The translations under genes were made by a program, and so were the position numbers. The notes beneath the pieces were generated by a model. The model did no database searches. It saw only the letters and a program-made list of their open reading frames with translations, and was not told the origin of the DNA. 64,000 nt of DNA from Pararhodobacter oceanensis. GTDB lineage: Bacteria; Pseudomonadota; Alphaproteobacteria; Rhodobacterales; Rhodobacteraceae. Below, piece by piece: positions 34,891-44,128 of this stretch. The stretch is from assembly GCF_003076755.1 (NCBI RefSeq), contig NZ_QDKM01000004.1, forward strand, positions 124,001-188,000. The letters run 5' to 3'. Position 1 is the first letter of the stretch, and the number at the start of each line of letters is the position of its first letter.

Positions 34891-35766
34891 ATGCTTACAA
34901 CCACCGTCAAATCGCTTGTGCAAAGCCTGCGCTATTTACCGCTCTGGTCGGCGCTGACCGCATCGCGCGGGCGCAGCTTTGATTTGCGGTCACGCAGGCT
35001 GGGCTCGGCGGTGGGGTTTGTGCTGCGCTATTTCCCGCCCGCGCGCTGGCGATTCGAGCGTGAGGTGCAGCGGGTGTTCCCGCAGATGCGGCGCGGTGAG
35101 CGGTTGCAGATGGCGCGCGATATGGGGCGGCAGATGGGGCGGACGCTGTTCGAGATCTACCATGTTGCCGAGTTCCAGACCCGCACCGAGAAATTCCACA
35201 CCTCCGGTCCCGGTCTGGCGGCGCTGATGGAAGCGCAGGCGGCGGGGAAGGGGGCGATCATCGTGTCCGGGCATTTTGGCCAATGGGAGGCGGTGCGGGC
35301 GGTGATCAAACAGCACGGGATGGAGAGCGGCGCGGTCTATAGGCCGAACCGCAACCGCCACTACCAGCGCCGCCTGCTGGCCGGGATCGAGGCGGGCGGG
35401 CAGCCGATTCTGGCCACCGGTCGGGTCGGCACCAAAGCGCTGGTGCGGCATCTGCGCAGCGGCGGGATCATGGCGATTCTGTTGGATGAGAAATACGCCG
35501 AGGGCGCGCCGCTGCCGTTTCTGGGCCATGACGCGCTGACCTCGCTATCGGCGGCGCAACTGGCGCTGAAATACGATCTGCCGATGATCCCCGCTTACGG
35601 TATCCGCGCGGCGGATGGCGATAGTTTTCAGGTGGTTTTCGAAGAGCCGATTGCGCCCAGCGACAGTGTGACGATGACCCGCGCGTTCAATGACAGCCTC
35701 TCGGCGCGTATCCGCAAGGATCCAGCGCAATGGTATTGGCTGCTGCGCCGCTGGGATGGTGCCTGA
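34891..35766 (+). CDS. Lysophospholipid/lipid A acyltransferase (LpxL-like)
   Basis: 291 residues of the HtrB/LpxL family. The catalytic H-x4-E is His128/Glu133 in VSGHFGQWEA; a later LLDEKYAEGAPLPFLGHDA matches the substrate-side motif. Members add a secondary acyl chain to lipid A or related lipids on the inner face of the cytoplasmic membrane. The protein ends with WYWLLRRWDG, a common family C-terminus. Confidence 0.85.
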   Translation: MLTTTVKSLVQSLRYLPLWSALTASRGRSFDLRSRRLGSAVGFVLRYFPPARWRFEREVQRVFPQMRRGERLQMARDMGRQMGRTLFEIYHVAEFQTRTEKFHTSGPGLAALMEAQAAGKGAIIVSGHFGQWEAVRAVIKQHGMESGAVYRPNRNRHYQRRLLAGIEAGGQPILATGRVGTKALVRHLRSGGIMAILLDEKYAEGAPLPFLGHDALTSLSAAQLALKYDLPMIPAYGIRAADGDSFQVVFEEPIAPSDSVTMTRAFNDSLSARIRKDPAQWYWLLRRWDGA

Positions 35767-36007
35767 GGGCGAGATGTCACAAAGCAAATCCGCCTTGCGC
35801 GGGCTTTGTGACGTTCGGGCAAGCGCCGCGACCGCACGATTGGTGATTGATTAACCCTTGCGTAAATTCTAGCCTGACCGGAATCGCCGCCGCGCGGGCG
35901 CAACCTATGCGGTGAAACCAATCATGCAATGTCGCCGCAACCATAGGGTGCAACCCGTGGGTGCGGCGGGATCAAGCTTGAGACCAACTTCAAACGGGAG
36001 AGAGACT

Positions 36008-37603
36008 TTGAAACTATCCGCACCTTCTTTGGGACGTTTTGCCTCGGCGCTCAGCGTTTCGGCGATCGCGATTGCCGCATTCGGCTCGGCGGTCAGCGCT
36101 GAGACCATCCGCTGGGCACGGGTCGGCGACGCGCTGACCATGGACCCGCACAGCCAGAACGAAGGCCCGACGCTGACCGTTCTGCACCACATCTATGAAA
36201 CGCTGGTGCGCCGCGATATCGACGGCTCGCTGCAGCCGCGTCTGGCCACCGAATGGTATATCCACCCCGATGATCCGACCGTCTGGGTGTTCAAGCTGCG
36301 CGAAGGCGTGACCTTCCATAACGGCAATGAATTCAACGCCGAAGACGTGGTCTTCTCGTTCGAGCGTGTGCGTGCCGAAAGCTCGGGCTTCCGCGCGCTG
36401 CACACCGCTGTGACCGGCGCCACCGCCGTCGACGATCACACCGTGCATGTGCAGATGGAAGGCCCGTCGCCGCTCTATGTGCAGAACCTGACCAACTTCT
36501 TCATCATCGACAGCGACTGGTCGCGCGAGAATGACGTGGTTAATCCGCAGGACTTTGCCGCGGGCGAAGAAAGCTATGCGGTGCGCAACACCAATGGCAC
36601 CGGCCACTACCAGCTGGTGTCGCGCGATCCCGAAGTGCAGACCGTGATGACCTATTACGACGGTCACTGGGATGAGGCACCGCAGGTCACCGACATCGTC
36701 TATACCCCGATTGCCGAGGCCGCGACCCGTGTTGCTGCGCTCTTGTCGGGCGAAGTCGATATGGTGCAGGACGTGCCGGTTCAGGATATCGCACGGCTCG
36801 AGCAGACCGATGGCATCACCATCGCCACCGGACCCGAGAACCGCAATATCTTCTTCTCCTATGACATGACCTCGCCGCAGTTGATCTCGGCGAATGTCGA
36901 TGACAACCCGTTCTCGCACCCCGAAGTGCGTGAGGCGATGGCGCTGGCGCTGGACCGTGACGCGATCCGTCAGGTGGTGATGCGCGGCCAGTCGCAGCCC
37001 TCGGCGGCGCCGCTGCCGCCCTTTGTCAACGGCTGGACCGAAGCGATGCACAGCTATGACGCACCCGATTACGAGCGTGCCTCGGAGCTGGTGCGCAGCG
37101 TCTATCCGGACGGGTTCTCGGTGGATATGCACTGCCCGAACGACCGCTATCTGAACGACGAGGCGATCTGTCAGGCCACCGTCGCCATGCTGGGCCGCGC
37201 CGGGATCGACATCAATCTGGTGTCGCAGACCCGCTCGCTGCACTTCCCGCTGATCGAGAATTGGGAAACCGATTTCTATCTGCTGGGCTGGGGCGTGCCG
37301 ACCTTTGACTCGGCCTATGTGTTCAACTTCCTGGTGCATTCGCGCGGCGACGGTTTCGGCGCTTACAACGGCGCGCATTACGCCAATGACGATGTGGACG
37401 CGATGATCGAATCGCTCTCGACGATGACCGATCTGGAGGCCCGCAATCAGGTGGTCGCCGACATCTGGGAGCAGGTCATGGAAGACCGCGTTTTCCTCAA
37501 TGTTCACAACCAGTTGCTGGCCTATGCCGTGCGTGACGGGATCACGGTTGCAGTGCACCCCGAGAACCAGCCGCATATGGCCTCGATCACCATCGACAAC
37601 TGA
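36008..37603 (+). CDS. ABC transporter peptide-type substrate-binding protein
   Basis: 531 residues, SBP_bac_5 family. A TTG start at 36008 is preferred: GGGAGAGAG precedes it and it opens an exact signal peptide (basic n-region, hydrophobic core, cleavage near VSAE). The ATG at 35912 would place 32 non-signal residues in front. TMDPHSQNEGPTLTVLHHIYETLV and VWVFKLREGVTFHNG are family marks (the first read as two segments). It is the first gene of a five-gene importer; a stem-loop separates it from the permeases and probably raises its level relative to them. Substrate: an oligopeptide or related compound. Confidence 0.92.
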   Translation: MKLSAPSLGRFASALSVSAIAIAAFGSAVSAETIRWARVGDALTMDPHSQNEGPTLTVLHHIYETLVRRDIDGSLQPRLATEWYIHPDDPTVWVFKLREGVTFHNGNEFNAEDVVFSFERVRAESSGFRALHTAVTGATAVDDHTVHVQMEGPSPLYVQNLTNFFIIDSDWSRENDVVNPQDFAAGEESYAVRNTNGTGHYQLVSRDPEVQTVMTYYDGHWDEAPQVTDIVYTPIAEAATRVAALLSGEVDMVQDVPVQDIARLEQTDGITIATGPENRNIFFSYDMTSPQLISANVDDNPFSHPEVREAMALALDRDAIRQVVMRGQSQPSAAPLPPFVNGWTEAMHSYDAPDYERASELVRSVYPDGFSVDMHCPNDRYLNDEAICQATVAMLGRAGIDINLVSQTRSLHFPLIENWETDFYLLGWGVPTFDSAYVFNFLVHSRGDGFGAYNGAHYANDDVDAMIESLSTMTDLEARNQVVADIWEQVMEDRVFLNVHNQLLAYAVRDGITVAVHPENQPHMASITIDN

Positions 37604-37623
37604 GTGTGAATCACAGATAACGG

Positions 37624-37646
37624 CCCGCGCGGTTCTGCCGCGCGGG
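37624..37646 (+). other. Stem-loop between binding protein and permease genes
   Basis: CCCGCGCGG (37624-37632) pairs perfectly with CCGCGCGGG (37638-37646), then TTCTTTTC. It is a partial terminator or mRNA-stabilising structure, as is usual after the binding-protein gene of ABC operons. Confidence 0.7.
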
Positions 37647-37681
37647 TTCTTTTCATCAGACAGCCGTAGCTAGGGTCCGAG

Positions 37682-38668
37682 ATGCTTGCCTATTTAATCC
37701 GACGGATCGTGCAATCTGCCATCGTTATGCTGGTTGTGGCCCTCGTGGCCTTTGCCCTGTTTCGCTATGTCGGCGACCCGATCAACGCCATGGTGTCGCA
37801 AGAAACCACCCTTGAGGACCGTGCCGCGCTGCGTGATCTTCTGGGGCTGAATGATCCGTTTCTGGTGCAATTCGGCCGCTTTATCGGCAACGCGGTGCAG
37901 GGCGAGTTCGGCATGTCCTACCGGCTGCAACAACCGGTGATGGAGCTGATCCTGCAGCGCTTGCCCGCAACGCTGGAACTGGCGCTGGTCTCGGGCCTTG
38001 CTGCCTTTGTGCTGGGGGTAAGCGCGGGGGTCTATACCGCCTTGAACCCGCGCGGCGGCATTTCCACTGGCATTATGACCGTCTCACTGATTGGTGTGTC
38101 GCTGCCGACCTTTCTGATCGGCGTGCTGCTGATCTGGCTGTTTGCCGTCGAGCTGCAATGGCTGCCCTCCTTTGGTCGTGGCGAGACCGTAACCCTGCCC
38201 GGCGGCTGGGTTACCGGCTTTCTGACCCCGACCGGACGTATCTCGCTGATCCTGCCGGCGATCACGCTGGGGCTCTATCAGATGACCCTGATCATGCGGC
38301 TGGTGCGCGCCGAGATGCTGGAAGTCCTGCGCACCGATTATGTGAAATTCGCCCGCGCCCGTGGCCTGTCGAACCGTGCGGTGCATTTCGGCCATGCGCT
38401 GAAAAACACGCTGGTGCCGGTGATCACCATCACCGGTCTGCAACTGGGCTCGATCATCGCCTTTGCGATCATCACCGAGACCGTGTTCCAATGGCCCGGC
38501 GTTGGCGCGCTGTTCATCAACTCGGTGCGCGCTGTCGATGTGCCGGTGATGGCCGCCTATCTGGTGTTGATCGCGCTGATCTTCGTCATCATCAACCTGA
38601 TCGTCGACCTGCTGTATTATGCCGTCGATCCGCGCCTGCGCGTCGAGCGCGGCGGCGCCCGTCATTGA
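37682..38668 (+). CDS. ABC transporter permease (DppB type)
   Basis: 328 residues with six membrane segments. N-terminal MLAYLIRRIVQSAIVMLVV is typical of DppB/OppB. The EAA loop is in EVLRTDYVKFARARGLSNRA. It is the first permease of the peptide importer and is followed after 10 bp by its partner. Confidence 0.93.
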   Translation: MLAYLIRRIVQSAIVMLVVALVAFALFRYVGDPINAMVSQETTLEDRAALRDLLGLNDPFLVQFGRFIGNAVQGEFGMSYRLQQPVMELILQRLPATLELALVSGLAAFVLGVSAGVYTALNPRGGISTGIMTVSLIGVSLPTFLIGVLLIWLFAVELQWLPSFGRGETVTLPGGWVTGFLTPTGRISLILPAITLGLYQMTLIMRLVRAEMLEVLRTDYVKFARARGLSNRAVHFGHALKNTLVPVITITGLQLGSIIAFAIITETVFQWPGVGALFINSVRAVDVPVMAAYLVLIALIFVIINLIVDLLYYAVDPRLRVERGGARH

Positions 38669-38678
38669 GGCCAGAGAT

Positions 38679-39665
38679 ATGAGTGACCCCAAGACCTCCG
38701 GCCCACAGGCCAACGAAGCCGTAACTGAGGCTGCGATCCCTGAGAGGACGCCCGGGCGGCTGTTCAAGATCTGGGATAGCGATGTTGCCTATTCCTTTCG
38801 CACCTCGCCGGTGGCGATCATCTCTGGCGTTGTCGCGCTGGCGATCATCCTTGCAGCCCTGCTGGCGCCCTGGATCGCGCCGACGAACCCGTTTGATCCT
38901 GCCAGCCTGAACCTGATGGACGGGTTTACCCCGCCGATGCAGGAGAATGCGTTTACCGGCAACACCTTTCTGTTGGGCACCGACAACCAAGGCCGCGATA
39001 TGCTTTCGGCGATGCTTTACGGCGCGCGGATATCCTTGTTTGTCGGTGTCTCGGCAGTGCTGTTGGCGATGGTGCTGGGGATCACCGCCGGGCTGATCGC
39101 GGGCTACCGTGGCGGCTGGGCGGATGCGGTGTTGATGCGGATTGCCGATGTGCAACTGTCGTTCCCGTCGATCCTGATTGCGCTGCTGATCTTTGGCGTG
39201 GCGCGCGGCATTATCCCGCCCTCGCAGCGCGAAACGATGGCGATCTGGGTGTTGATCGTGGCCATCGGCCTGTCGGATTGGGTGCAATTCGCGCGGATCG
39301 TGCGCGGCGCGACGATGGTGGAAAAGAGCAAGGAATATGTGCAGGCGGCCAAGGTGATCGGCGCGCATCCGTTCAAAATCCTGCTGCGCCACATCCTGCC
39401 CAATGTGATGGGGCCGGTTCTGGTGATTGCCACCATCGGGCTGGCGCTGGCGATCATTGCCGAGGCGACGCTGTCGTTTCTGGGCGTCGGTGTGCCGCCG
39501 ACCCAGCCGAGCCTTGGCACGCTGATCCGCATTGGCCAGCAATATCTGTTCTCGGGCGAATGGTGGATCCTGCTGTTCCCCGCCGTGATGCTCCTGACCC
39601 TCGCGCTGGCGGTGAACCTGCTGGGCGACTGGCTGCGCGATGCGCTGAATCCGAGGCTGCGCTGA
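38679..39665 (+). CDS. ABC transporter permease (DppC type)
   Basis: 328 residues, DppC-like with the N-terminal OppC domain. FLLGTDNQGRDMLSAMLYGARI is the family signature (read as LLGTDNQGRDMLSAML) and the EAA loop lies in KEYVQAAKVIGAHPFKI. The start at 38679 is chosen over 38619, which would overlap dppB. Its TGA overlaps the next ATG (39665). Confidence 0.93.
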   Translation: MSDPKTSGPQANEAVTEAAIPERTPGRLFKIWDSDVAYSFRTSPVAIISGVVALAIILAALLAPWIAPTNPFDPASLNLMDGFTPPMQENAFTGNTFLLGTDNQGRDMLSAMLYGARISLFVGVSAVLLAMVLGITAGLIAGYRGGWADAVLMRIADVQLSFPSILIALLIFGVARGIIPPSQRETMAIWVLIVAIGLSDWVQFARIVRGATMVEKSKEYVQAAKVIGAHPFKILLRHILPNVMGPVLVIATIGLALAIIAEATLSFLGVGVPPTQPSLGTLIRIGQQYLFSGEWWILLFPAVMLLTLALAVNLLGDWLRDALNPRLR

Positions 39666-40651
39666 TGACTGAACCGCTTCTTTCTGTTCGCGATCTGGTG
39701 ATCGAATTTCCCACCCGTCGCGGGGTGCTGCGCGCCATCGACGGGGTGTCCTTTGACATCGCGCCGGGCGAGGTGCTGGGCATGGTCGGCGAATCCGGTG
39801 CCGGTAAATCCCTGACTGGCGCGGCGATTATTGGCCTGCTGGAGCCGCCGGGGCGGATTGTCTCGGGCGAGATTAAGTTGAAGGGCGAGCGCATTGACCA
39901 TCTGTCCCCCGCCGCGATGCGGAAGATTCGCGGGCGGCGCATTGGGATGGTGTTTCAAGACCCGCTGACCAGTCTGAACCCGCTCTATACCGTCGCCAAG
40001 CAATTGATCGAGACCATTCGCACCCATATGAATGTCTCGGACGCTGAGGCCCGCAAACGCGCGGTGGCGCTGCTCGACCGAGTGGGCATTCCGGCTGCCG
40101 ACCGCCGCATTGATGACTATCCGCATCAGTTTTCCGGCGGGATGCGGCAGCGGGTGGTGATCGCGCTGGCGCTATGCGCCGAGCCGGAACTGGTGATTGC
40201 CGATGAGCCGACGACCGCGCTGGATGTCTCGGTGCAGTCGCAGATCATTGATTTGCTCAAGGAAATCTGCGCCGAAAAGGGCGCCTCGGTGATGCTGATC
40301 ACCCATGATATGGGGGTGATCGCCGAGACTGCCGACCGTGTGGCGGTGCTCTATTCGGGGCGGATTGCCGAGGTTGGGCCGGTGGCGTCGGTGATCAGCG
40401 AGGCCGAGCATCCCTATACCCGCGGGTTGATGGGCTCGATCCCGACGCTGACCCATGACAGCGACCGGCTGGTGCAGATCCCCGGCTCGATGCCGCGGTT
40501 GAATGCGATCCCGCCCGGTTGCGCGTTCAATCCGCGTTGCACGCAGGCGTTTGACCGCTGCCGCGTTGAGCGTCCGTTCCCGATTGACCGCCCCGGTGAC
40601 CGCCGCGTTGCCTGCTGGCTTTATGATGAGCAGGAGGCCACGCATGGCTGA
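39665..40651 (+). CDS. ABC transporter ATPase (DppD type)
   Basis: 328 residues. Walker A GESGAGKSL, signature FSGGMRQRVVIA, Walker B LVIADEPTTALD, and the C-terminal oligopeptide/dipeptide transporter domain with NPRCTQAFDRC. The true start is ATG 39665, overlapping the dppC stop. It overlaps the second ATPase gene by 8 bp. Confidence 0.93.
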   Translation: MTEPLLSVRDLVIEFPTRRGVLRAIDGVSFDIAPGEVLGMVGESGAGKSLTGAAIIGLLEPPGRIVSGEIKLKGERIDHLSPAAMRKIRGRRIGMVFQDPLTSLNPLYTVAKQLIETIRTHMNVSDAEARKRAVALLDRVGIPAADRRIDDYPHQFSGGMRQRVVIALALCAEPELVIADEPTTALDVSVQSQIIDLLKEICAEKGASVMLITHDMGVIAETADRVAVLYSGRIAEVGPVASVISEAEHPYTRGLMGSIPTLTHDSDRLVQIPGSMPRLNAIPPGCAFNPRCTQAFDRCRVERPFPIDRPGDRRVACWLYDEQEATHG

Positions 40652-41621
40652 TCCCCTGATCGAAGTGCGCGGCCTCGGGCGGCGTTTTGATGTGTCGAAA
40701 CCCTGGCTGAACCGCGTGCTCGAGCGTGAAGAGCGCCAGTATCTGACCGCCACCGCCGATGTGAATTTCTCGATTGCCCGCGGCGAGACCTTCGCGCTGG
40801 TTGGCGAAAGTGGTTCGGGCAAATCGACGATTGCCAAGATGATTGTCGGGCTGCTGCCGCCCTCTGAGGGGCAAATCCTGTTCGACGGGCAGGATATGGG
40901 CAAGGTCGGCACCAGTGAGCTGCGCGCGTTGCGGCGGCGGTTCCAGATGATCTTTCAGGATCCGTTTGCCAGTCTCAATCCGCGCTGGCGGGTCGGCGAT
41001 ATCGTCTCGGAACCCTTGCGCACCTTCGGGCTGGCCAAGGGCGCGGAAGTCACCCGCGAGATGGAGCGGCTTCTGGATACCGTGGGGCTATCGGCGCGGG
41101 ATGCCGAGAAATTCCCGCATGAATTCTCCGGCGGCCAGCGCCAGCGGATTGCGATTGCGCGGGCGCTTTCGGCCAAGCCTGAATTCATTGTCTGCGACGA
41201 GCCGACTTCGGCTCTGGATGTCTCGGTGCAGGCGCAGATTTTGAATCTGATGCGCGATTTGCAGGACGAGATGGGGCTGACCTATCTGTTCATCAGCCAC
41301 GACCTGAGCGTGGTGCGCCATATGGCGACGCGCACCGGTGTGCTCTATCTGGGGCGGCTGGTCGAGGTCTCCGAGGGCAAGAGCCTGTTTCGCGATCCGC
41401 AGCATCCCTATACCAAGATGCTGCTCGATGCGGTGCCGGATCTGGCGCTCTCGGGGCGGCGGCGGACGCCGGTGACGGGGGAAATCCCCAACCCGATCAA
41501 CCCGCCCTCGGGCTGTCCGTTCCATCCGCGCTGTCCGGTGGCGATTGATAAATGCAAAACCGATGTGCCGCCGAGTTTCCAGACCCCTAATGGCAGTGCC
41601 GCCTGTCATCTGCTGGGCTAG
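40644..41621 (+). CDS. ABC transporter ATPase (DppF type)
   Basis: 325 residues. Walker A GESGSGKST, signature FSGGQRQRIAIAR, Walker B FIVCDEPTSALD and the C-terminal cysteine cluster HPRCPVAIDKC. It is the last gene of the peptide importer; the intrinsic terminator at 41693 follows. Confidence 0.93.
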   Translation: MADPLIEVRGLGRRFDVSKPWLNRVLEREERQYLTATADVNFSIARGETFALVGESGSGKSTIAKMIVGLLPPSEGQILFDGQDMGKVGTSELRALRRRFQMIFQDPFASLNPRWRVGDIVSEPLRTFGLAKGAEVTREMERLLDTVGLSARDAEKFPHEFSGGQRQRIAIARALSAKPEFIVCDEPTSALDVSVQAQILNLMRDLQDEMGLTYLFISHDLSVVRHMATRTGVLYLGRLVEVSEGKSLFRDPQHPYTKMLLDAVPDLALSGRRRTPVTGEIPNPINPPSGCPFHPRCPVAIDKCKTDVPPSFQTPNGSAACHLLG

Positions 41622-41692
41622 AATGCGGGGTGGGTGCTGCGCCCTAACACACCCGCCACCAACCCCCTGCAATCCATAACCTATCCGAAAAT

Positions 41693-41728
41693 CCCCCGTC
41701 TGAACCGCAAGGTGCAGGCGGGGTTTTT
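41693..41728 (+). terminator. Terminator of the peptide ABC operon
   Basis: CCCCGTCTG (41694-41702) pairs with CAGGCGGGG (41715-41723), with one GU pair, followed by TTTTT. Confidence 0.78.
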
Positions 41729-41810
41729 CACCTGTGTAACACCTGTGTGCATTGGCTTTGCCGGCCCCGAGAGGGCGCGCAGAGGGCAGGGCTTGGGGAT
41801 AAGAATTGTC

Positions 41811-41851
41811 TTGACTGTTGATTTTCACTTCTACAGAATGAACACAGTGTT
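41811..41851 (+). promoter_or_regulatory. Promoter of the Rieske operon with dyad
   Basis: TTGACT (41811-41816), a 17-base spacer, CAGAAT (41834-41839), and directly after it the palindrome AACAC-a-GTGTT (41841-41851), a likely operator around the transcript start. It lies 61 bp before the first gene. This short AT-rich stretch is notable in the GC-rich surroundings. Confidence 0.55.
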
Positions 41852-41911
41852 TAAATATGAACAGTTGCCACGGCAGCCAGCCCGCAACGAACGTCCGCAG
41901 AGGAGCCCGCC

Positions 41912-42214
41912 ATGGATGCATTCAAGGACCGCCTGTCGCAGCGCGCGCAAGACACCACCCGTCCGGCATTGGCCCATCAGTCGCGGGGCCGCGCGTTGAG
42001 CGAGGCCGAGCAGGCTCTGGCCTCCGCGATGATGGAGATCATGGGCGCGGGCGAGCAGGATTTCGGCAAGCTCGCCGGTGAACTGGCCGCGCGCGGTCTG
42101 GTGGCGCCGGTCTCGGGGCGCAAGGACTGGGATCAGGATTTGCTGGCGCAGGAACTTGCCGCGGTGAACGCCGATCTGGATGCCGCTTATGAAGAGCACG
42201 GCTATGGCGCTTGA
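41912..42214 (+). CDS. Small recombinase-like HTH protein
   Basis: 100 residues. The C-terminal half (ASAMMEIMGAGEQDFGKLAG, then ELAARGLVAPVSGRKDWDQD and LLAQELAAVNADLDAAY) resembles the resolvase-like helix-turn-helix family of short proteins often encoded beside Rieske oxygenases. It is the first gene of the operon, and its stop overlaps the ABC ATPase start. A regulatory or scaffold role is possible; no recombinase catalytic residues are present. Confidence 0.65.
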   Translation: MDAFKDRLSQRAQDTTRPALAHQSRGRALSEAEQALASAMMEIMGAGEQDFGKLAGELAARGLVAPVSGRKDWDQDLLAQELAAVNADLDAAYEEHGYGA

Positions 42215-42974
42215 GTTCCGCAATGTCACCAAGACCTTCGGCGCGCTGGGTCAAAAGGTGGTCACCGCTATTGAGGGCGTTGATTTCAAAGTCAATAAAG
42301 GCGAGTTCGTCTCGGTGGTCGGGCCGTCGGGCTGCGGCAAAAGCACGATCCTGAGCATGACCGCGGGGCTTTATCAGCCCAGCTCGGGCGAGGTGCTGGT
42401 CTCGGGCGAAAAGGTGACCAAGCCAAATCCCCATGTCGGCTTCATGCTGCAAAAAGACCTGCTGCTGCCCTGGCGGACGATCATCAAGAATGTCGAATTC
42501 GGGCTGGAATCGCGCGGCGTCGGCAAGGCCGAGCGGCGGGATCGGGCGATGGCGGAACTCGAGCGCTGTCATCTGGCGGGGTTTGAAAACCAGTATCCCT
42601 ATCAGCTTTCGGGCGGTATGCGGCAACGCGCAGCTTTGGCCCGCACCTTGGCGATTGACCCCGATATCATCCTGCTGGACGAGCCGTTCTCGGCGCTGGA
42701 TGCGCAGACCAAACTGTTGATTCAGAACAGTTTTGCCGAGACCATTCAGGAGGCGGGGATCACCACGCTGTTGATTACCCATGACCTGTCGGAGGCGGTG
42801 ATCATGTCCGACCGCGTGCTGGTGCTGTCGGAGCGTCCGGGCACGGTGATCCGCGAGATGCCGATTGACCTGCCGGACCGCGCGCATCCGCTCAAACGGC
42901 GGCAGATGAGTGAAATCCACCAACATGCGGCGGAAATTTTCGCATTACTCAAGCTCGATCAACGGGCTACTTAA
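42204..42974 (+). CDS. ABC transporter ATPase (taurine/nitrate/sulfonate type)
   Basis: 256 residues. Walker A GPSGCGKST, signature LSGGMRQRAALAR, Walker B IILLDEPFSALD and the His-containing THDLSEA. It belongs to the SsuB/TauB group. The start at 42204 is chosen among three clustered ATGs (42180, 42189, 42204). It pairs with the binding protein and permease that follow. Confidence 0.9.
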   Translation: MALEFRNVTKTFGALGQKVVTAIEGVDFKVNKGEFVSVVGPSGCGKSTILSMTAGLYQPSSGEVLVSGEKVTKPNPHVGFMLQKDLLLPWRTIIKNVEFGLESRGVGKAERRDRAMAELERCHLAGFENQYPYQLSGGMRQRAALARTLAIDPDIILLDEPFSALDAQTKLLIQNSFAETIQEAGITTLLITHDLSEAVIMSDRVLVLSERPGTVIREMPIDLPDRAHPLKRRQMSEIHQHAAEIFALLKLDQRAT

Positions 42975-42992
42975 AACCAAGGGAGAACTATA

Positions 42993-43970
42993 ATGAATAA
43001 GATTATTCTCGGATTTACTGCAGCAATGGGAATAACAATGACGGGCCTGATGGCGCAGGCCCAGACGTCGTTGACTTACCTATTCCCCGGACCGGATTTT
43101 CTGCCCGCTTTTGCTCCGTTTCAGTTAGCATTGGGAAAGGGTTATTACTCGGAAGAAGGTCTGGATGTGACTTTCCGCATAGGTAACGGTGGCGCAGACG
43201 TTGCGACGCAAGTTGCGGTCGGAAATGCAGATTTGGGCGGCGGCATGGGGGACACTTCCATGATCGTGCGCGCCAATGGATTGGAAGTGCGCGGCGTAGC
43301 GGTTCTTGGTGGCCAAGGATTGACGCAGCTTGTTTGGCGCAACGATAGTGGTATTACCTCAATTGAAGAGTTTGCCGGCCACGCAATTGCAGTAGCGGGT
43401 TTTCAGAACACTGAGTTTTACAACCTCCGTGCCGCGTTGGCAGTTTCCGGTGTTAATCCGGATGACGTAGATATTCAATCTCTGGGTTATGGCGGCATTG
43501 TGCAGGGTATGATCGCTGGATCTGTCTCGGGAATGTCGGGTGTTCCGGAGTGGATTGTCGCGATTGAAGACGCAGGGGTCGAATTATCGGTTATGCCGGC
43601 GCGTGATGTATTTCCTGCTCAAGCACAGGCAATTATCGCGTCTGACGCATACATTGCAGAAAACCCTGATGCAGTACGCGGGTTTGTGTCTGCAACCTTG
43701 CGTGCAATCCACGATATCATTGATGATCCACACCAAGCCGCCATTGACTATGTTGGGTTTGTTGATCGCCATGCGGAGAACGTAGATCAGGTAGAGCGCA
43801 TTATGCGCATGTATGCTGAACTGGTGTATCTGCAAGACGGTGATCGTCCAATCGGCGCCTTTGATCAGGCTCAACTGCAAACAGTGCAAGATTTCTATGC
43901 CGAGAACGAAGTGATCAATGCCGTTGTACCTATCGAAGACGTCTATACCAACGACTTCGTGCCTGATTGA
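42993..43970 (+). CDS. ABC substrate-binding protein (NMT1/SsuA-like)
   Basis: 325 residues with a signal peptide (1-23, AQA). The fold begins FAPFQLALGKGYYSEEGLDV, as in nitrate/sulfonate/HMP binding proteins. Codon choice is clearly more AT-rich than in the ATPase gene before it and the oxygenase gene after it, as in the permease at 44129. The ligand is unknown; the operon suggests the oxygenase substrate or a precursor. Confidence 0.88.
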   Translation: MNKIILGFTAAMGITMTGLMAQAQTSLTYLFPGPDFLPAFAPFQLALGKGYYSEEGLDVTFRIGNGGADVATQVAVGNADLGGGMGDTSMIVRANGLEVRGVAVLGGQGLTQLVWRNDSGITSIEEFAGHAIAVAGFQNTEFYNLRAALAVSGVNPDDVDIQSLGYGGIVQGMIAGSVSGMSGVPEWIVAIEDAGVELSVMPARDVFPAQAQAIIASDAYIAENPDAVRGFVSATLRAIHDIIDDPHQAAIDYVGFVDRHAENVDQVERIMRMYAELVYLQDGDRPIGAFDQAQLQTVQDFYAENEVINAVVPIEDVYTNDFVPD

Positions 43971-44002
43971 TTGCACTATAGGTAAGGCCTTTCAGGAATT
44001 TT

Positions 44003-44042
44003 CTCGTCGCTGTTCAATAAACAGAACTCGGATAGCGGCGAG
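44003..44042 (+). other. Intercistronic stem-loop, binding protein to permease
   Basis: CTCGTCGCT (44003-44011) pairs with AGCGGCGAG (44034-44042), one GU pair, with an inner CTGTT/AACAG pair. It lies in the 158 bp gap between the two genes. Confidence 0.5.
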
Positions 44043-44128
44043 TATCCACCTGAATATTTAGCTTCCGAGCAGAGACATATTGCGCGGCGTCAATTGGACG
44101 ATTCGAAGCGCTCAATACGAGGTATCCG

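Noticed and set aside
36014-37576. A 520-codon open frame on the minus strand
   Set aside because: Antisense to the peptide-binding protein gene, with shadow-type composition and no ribosome binding site.
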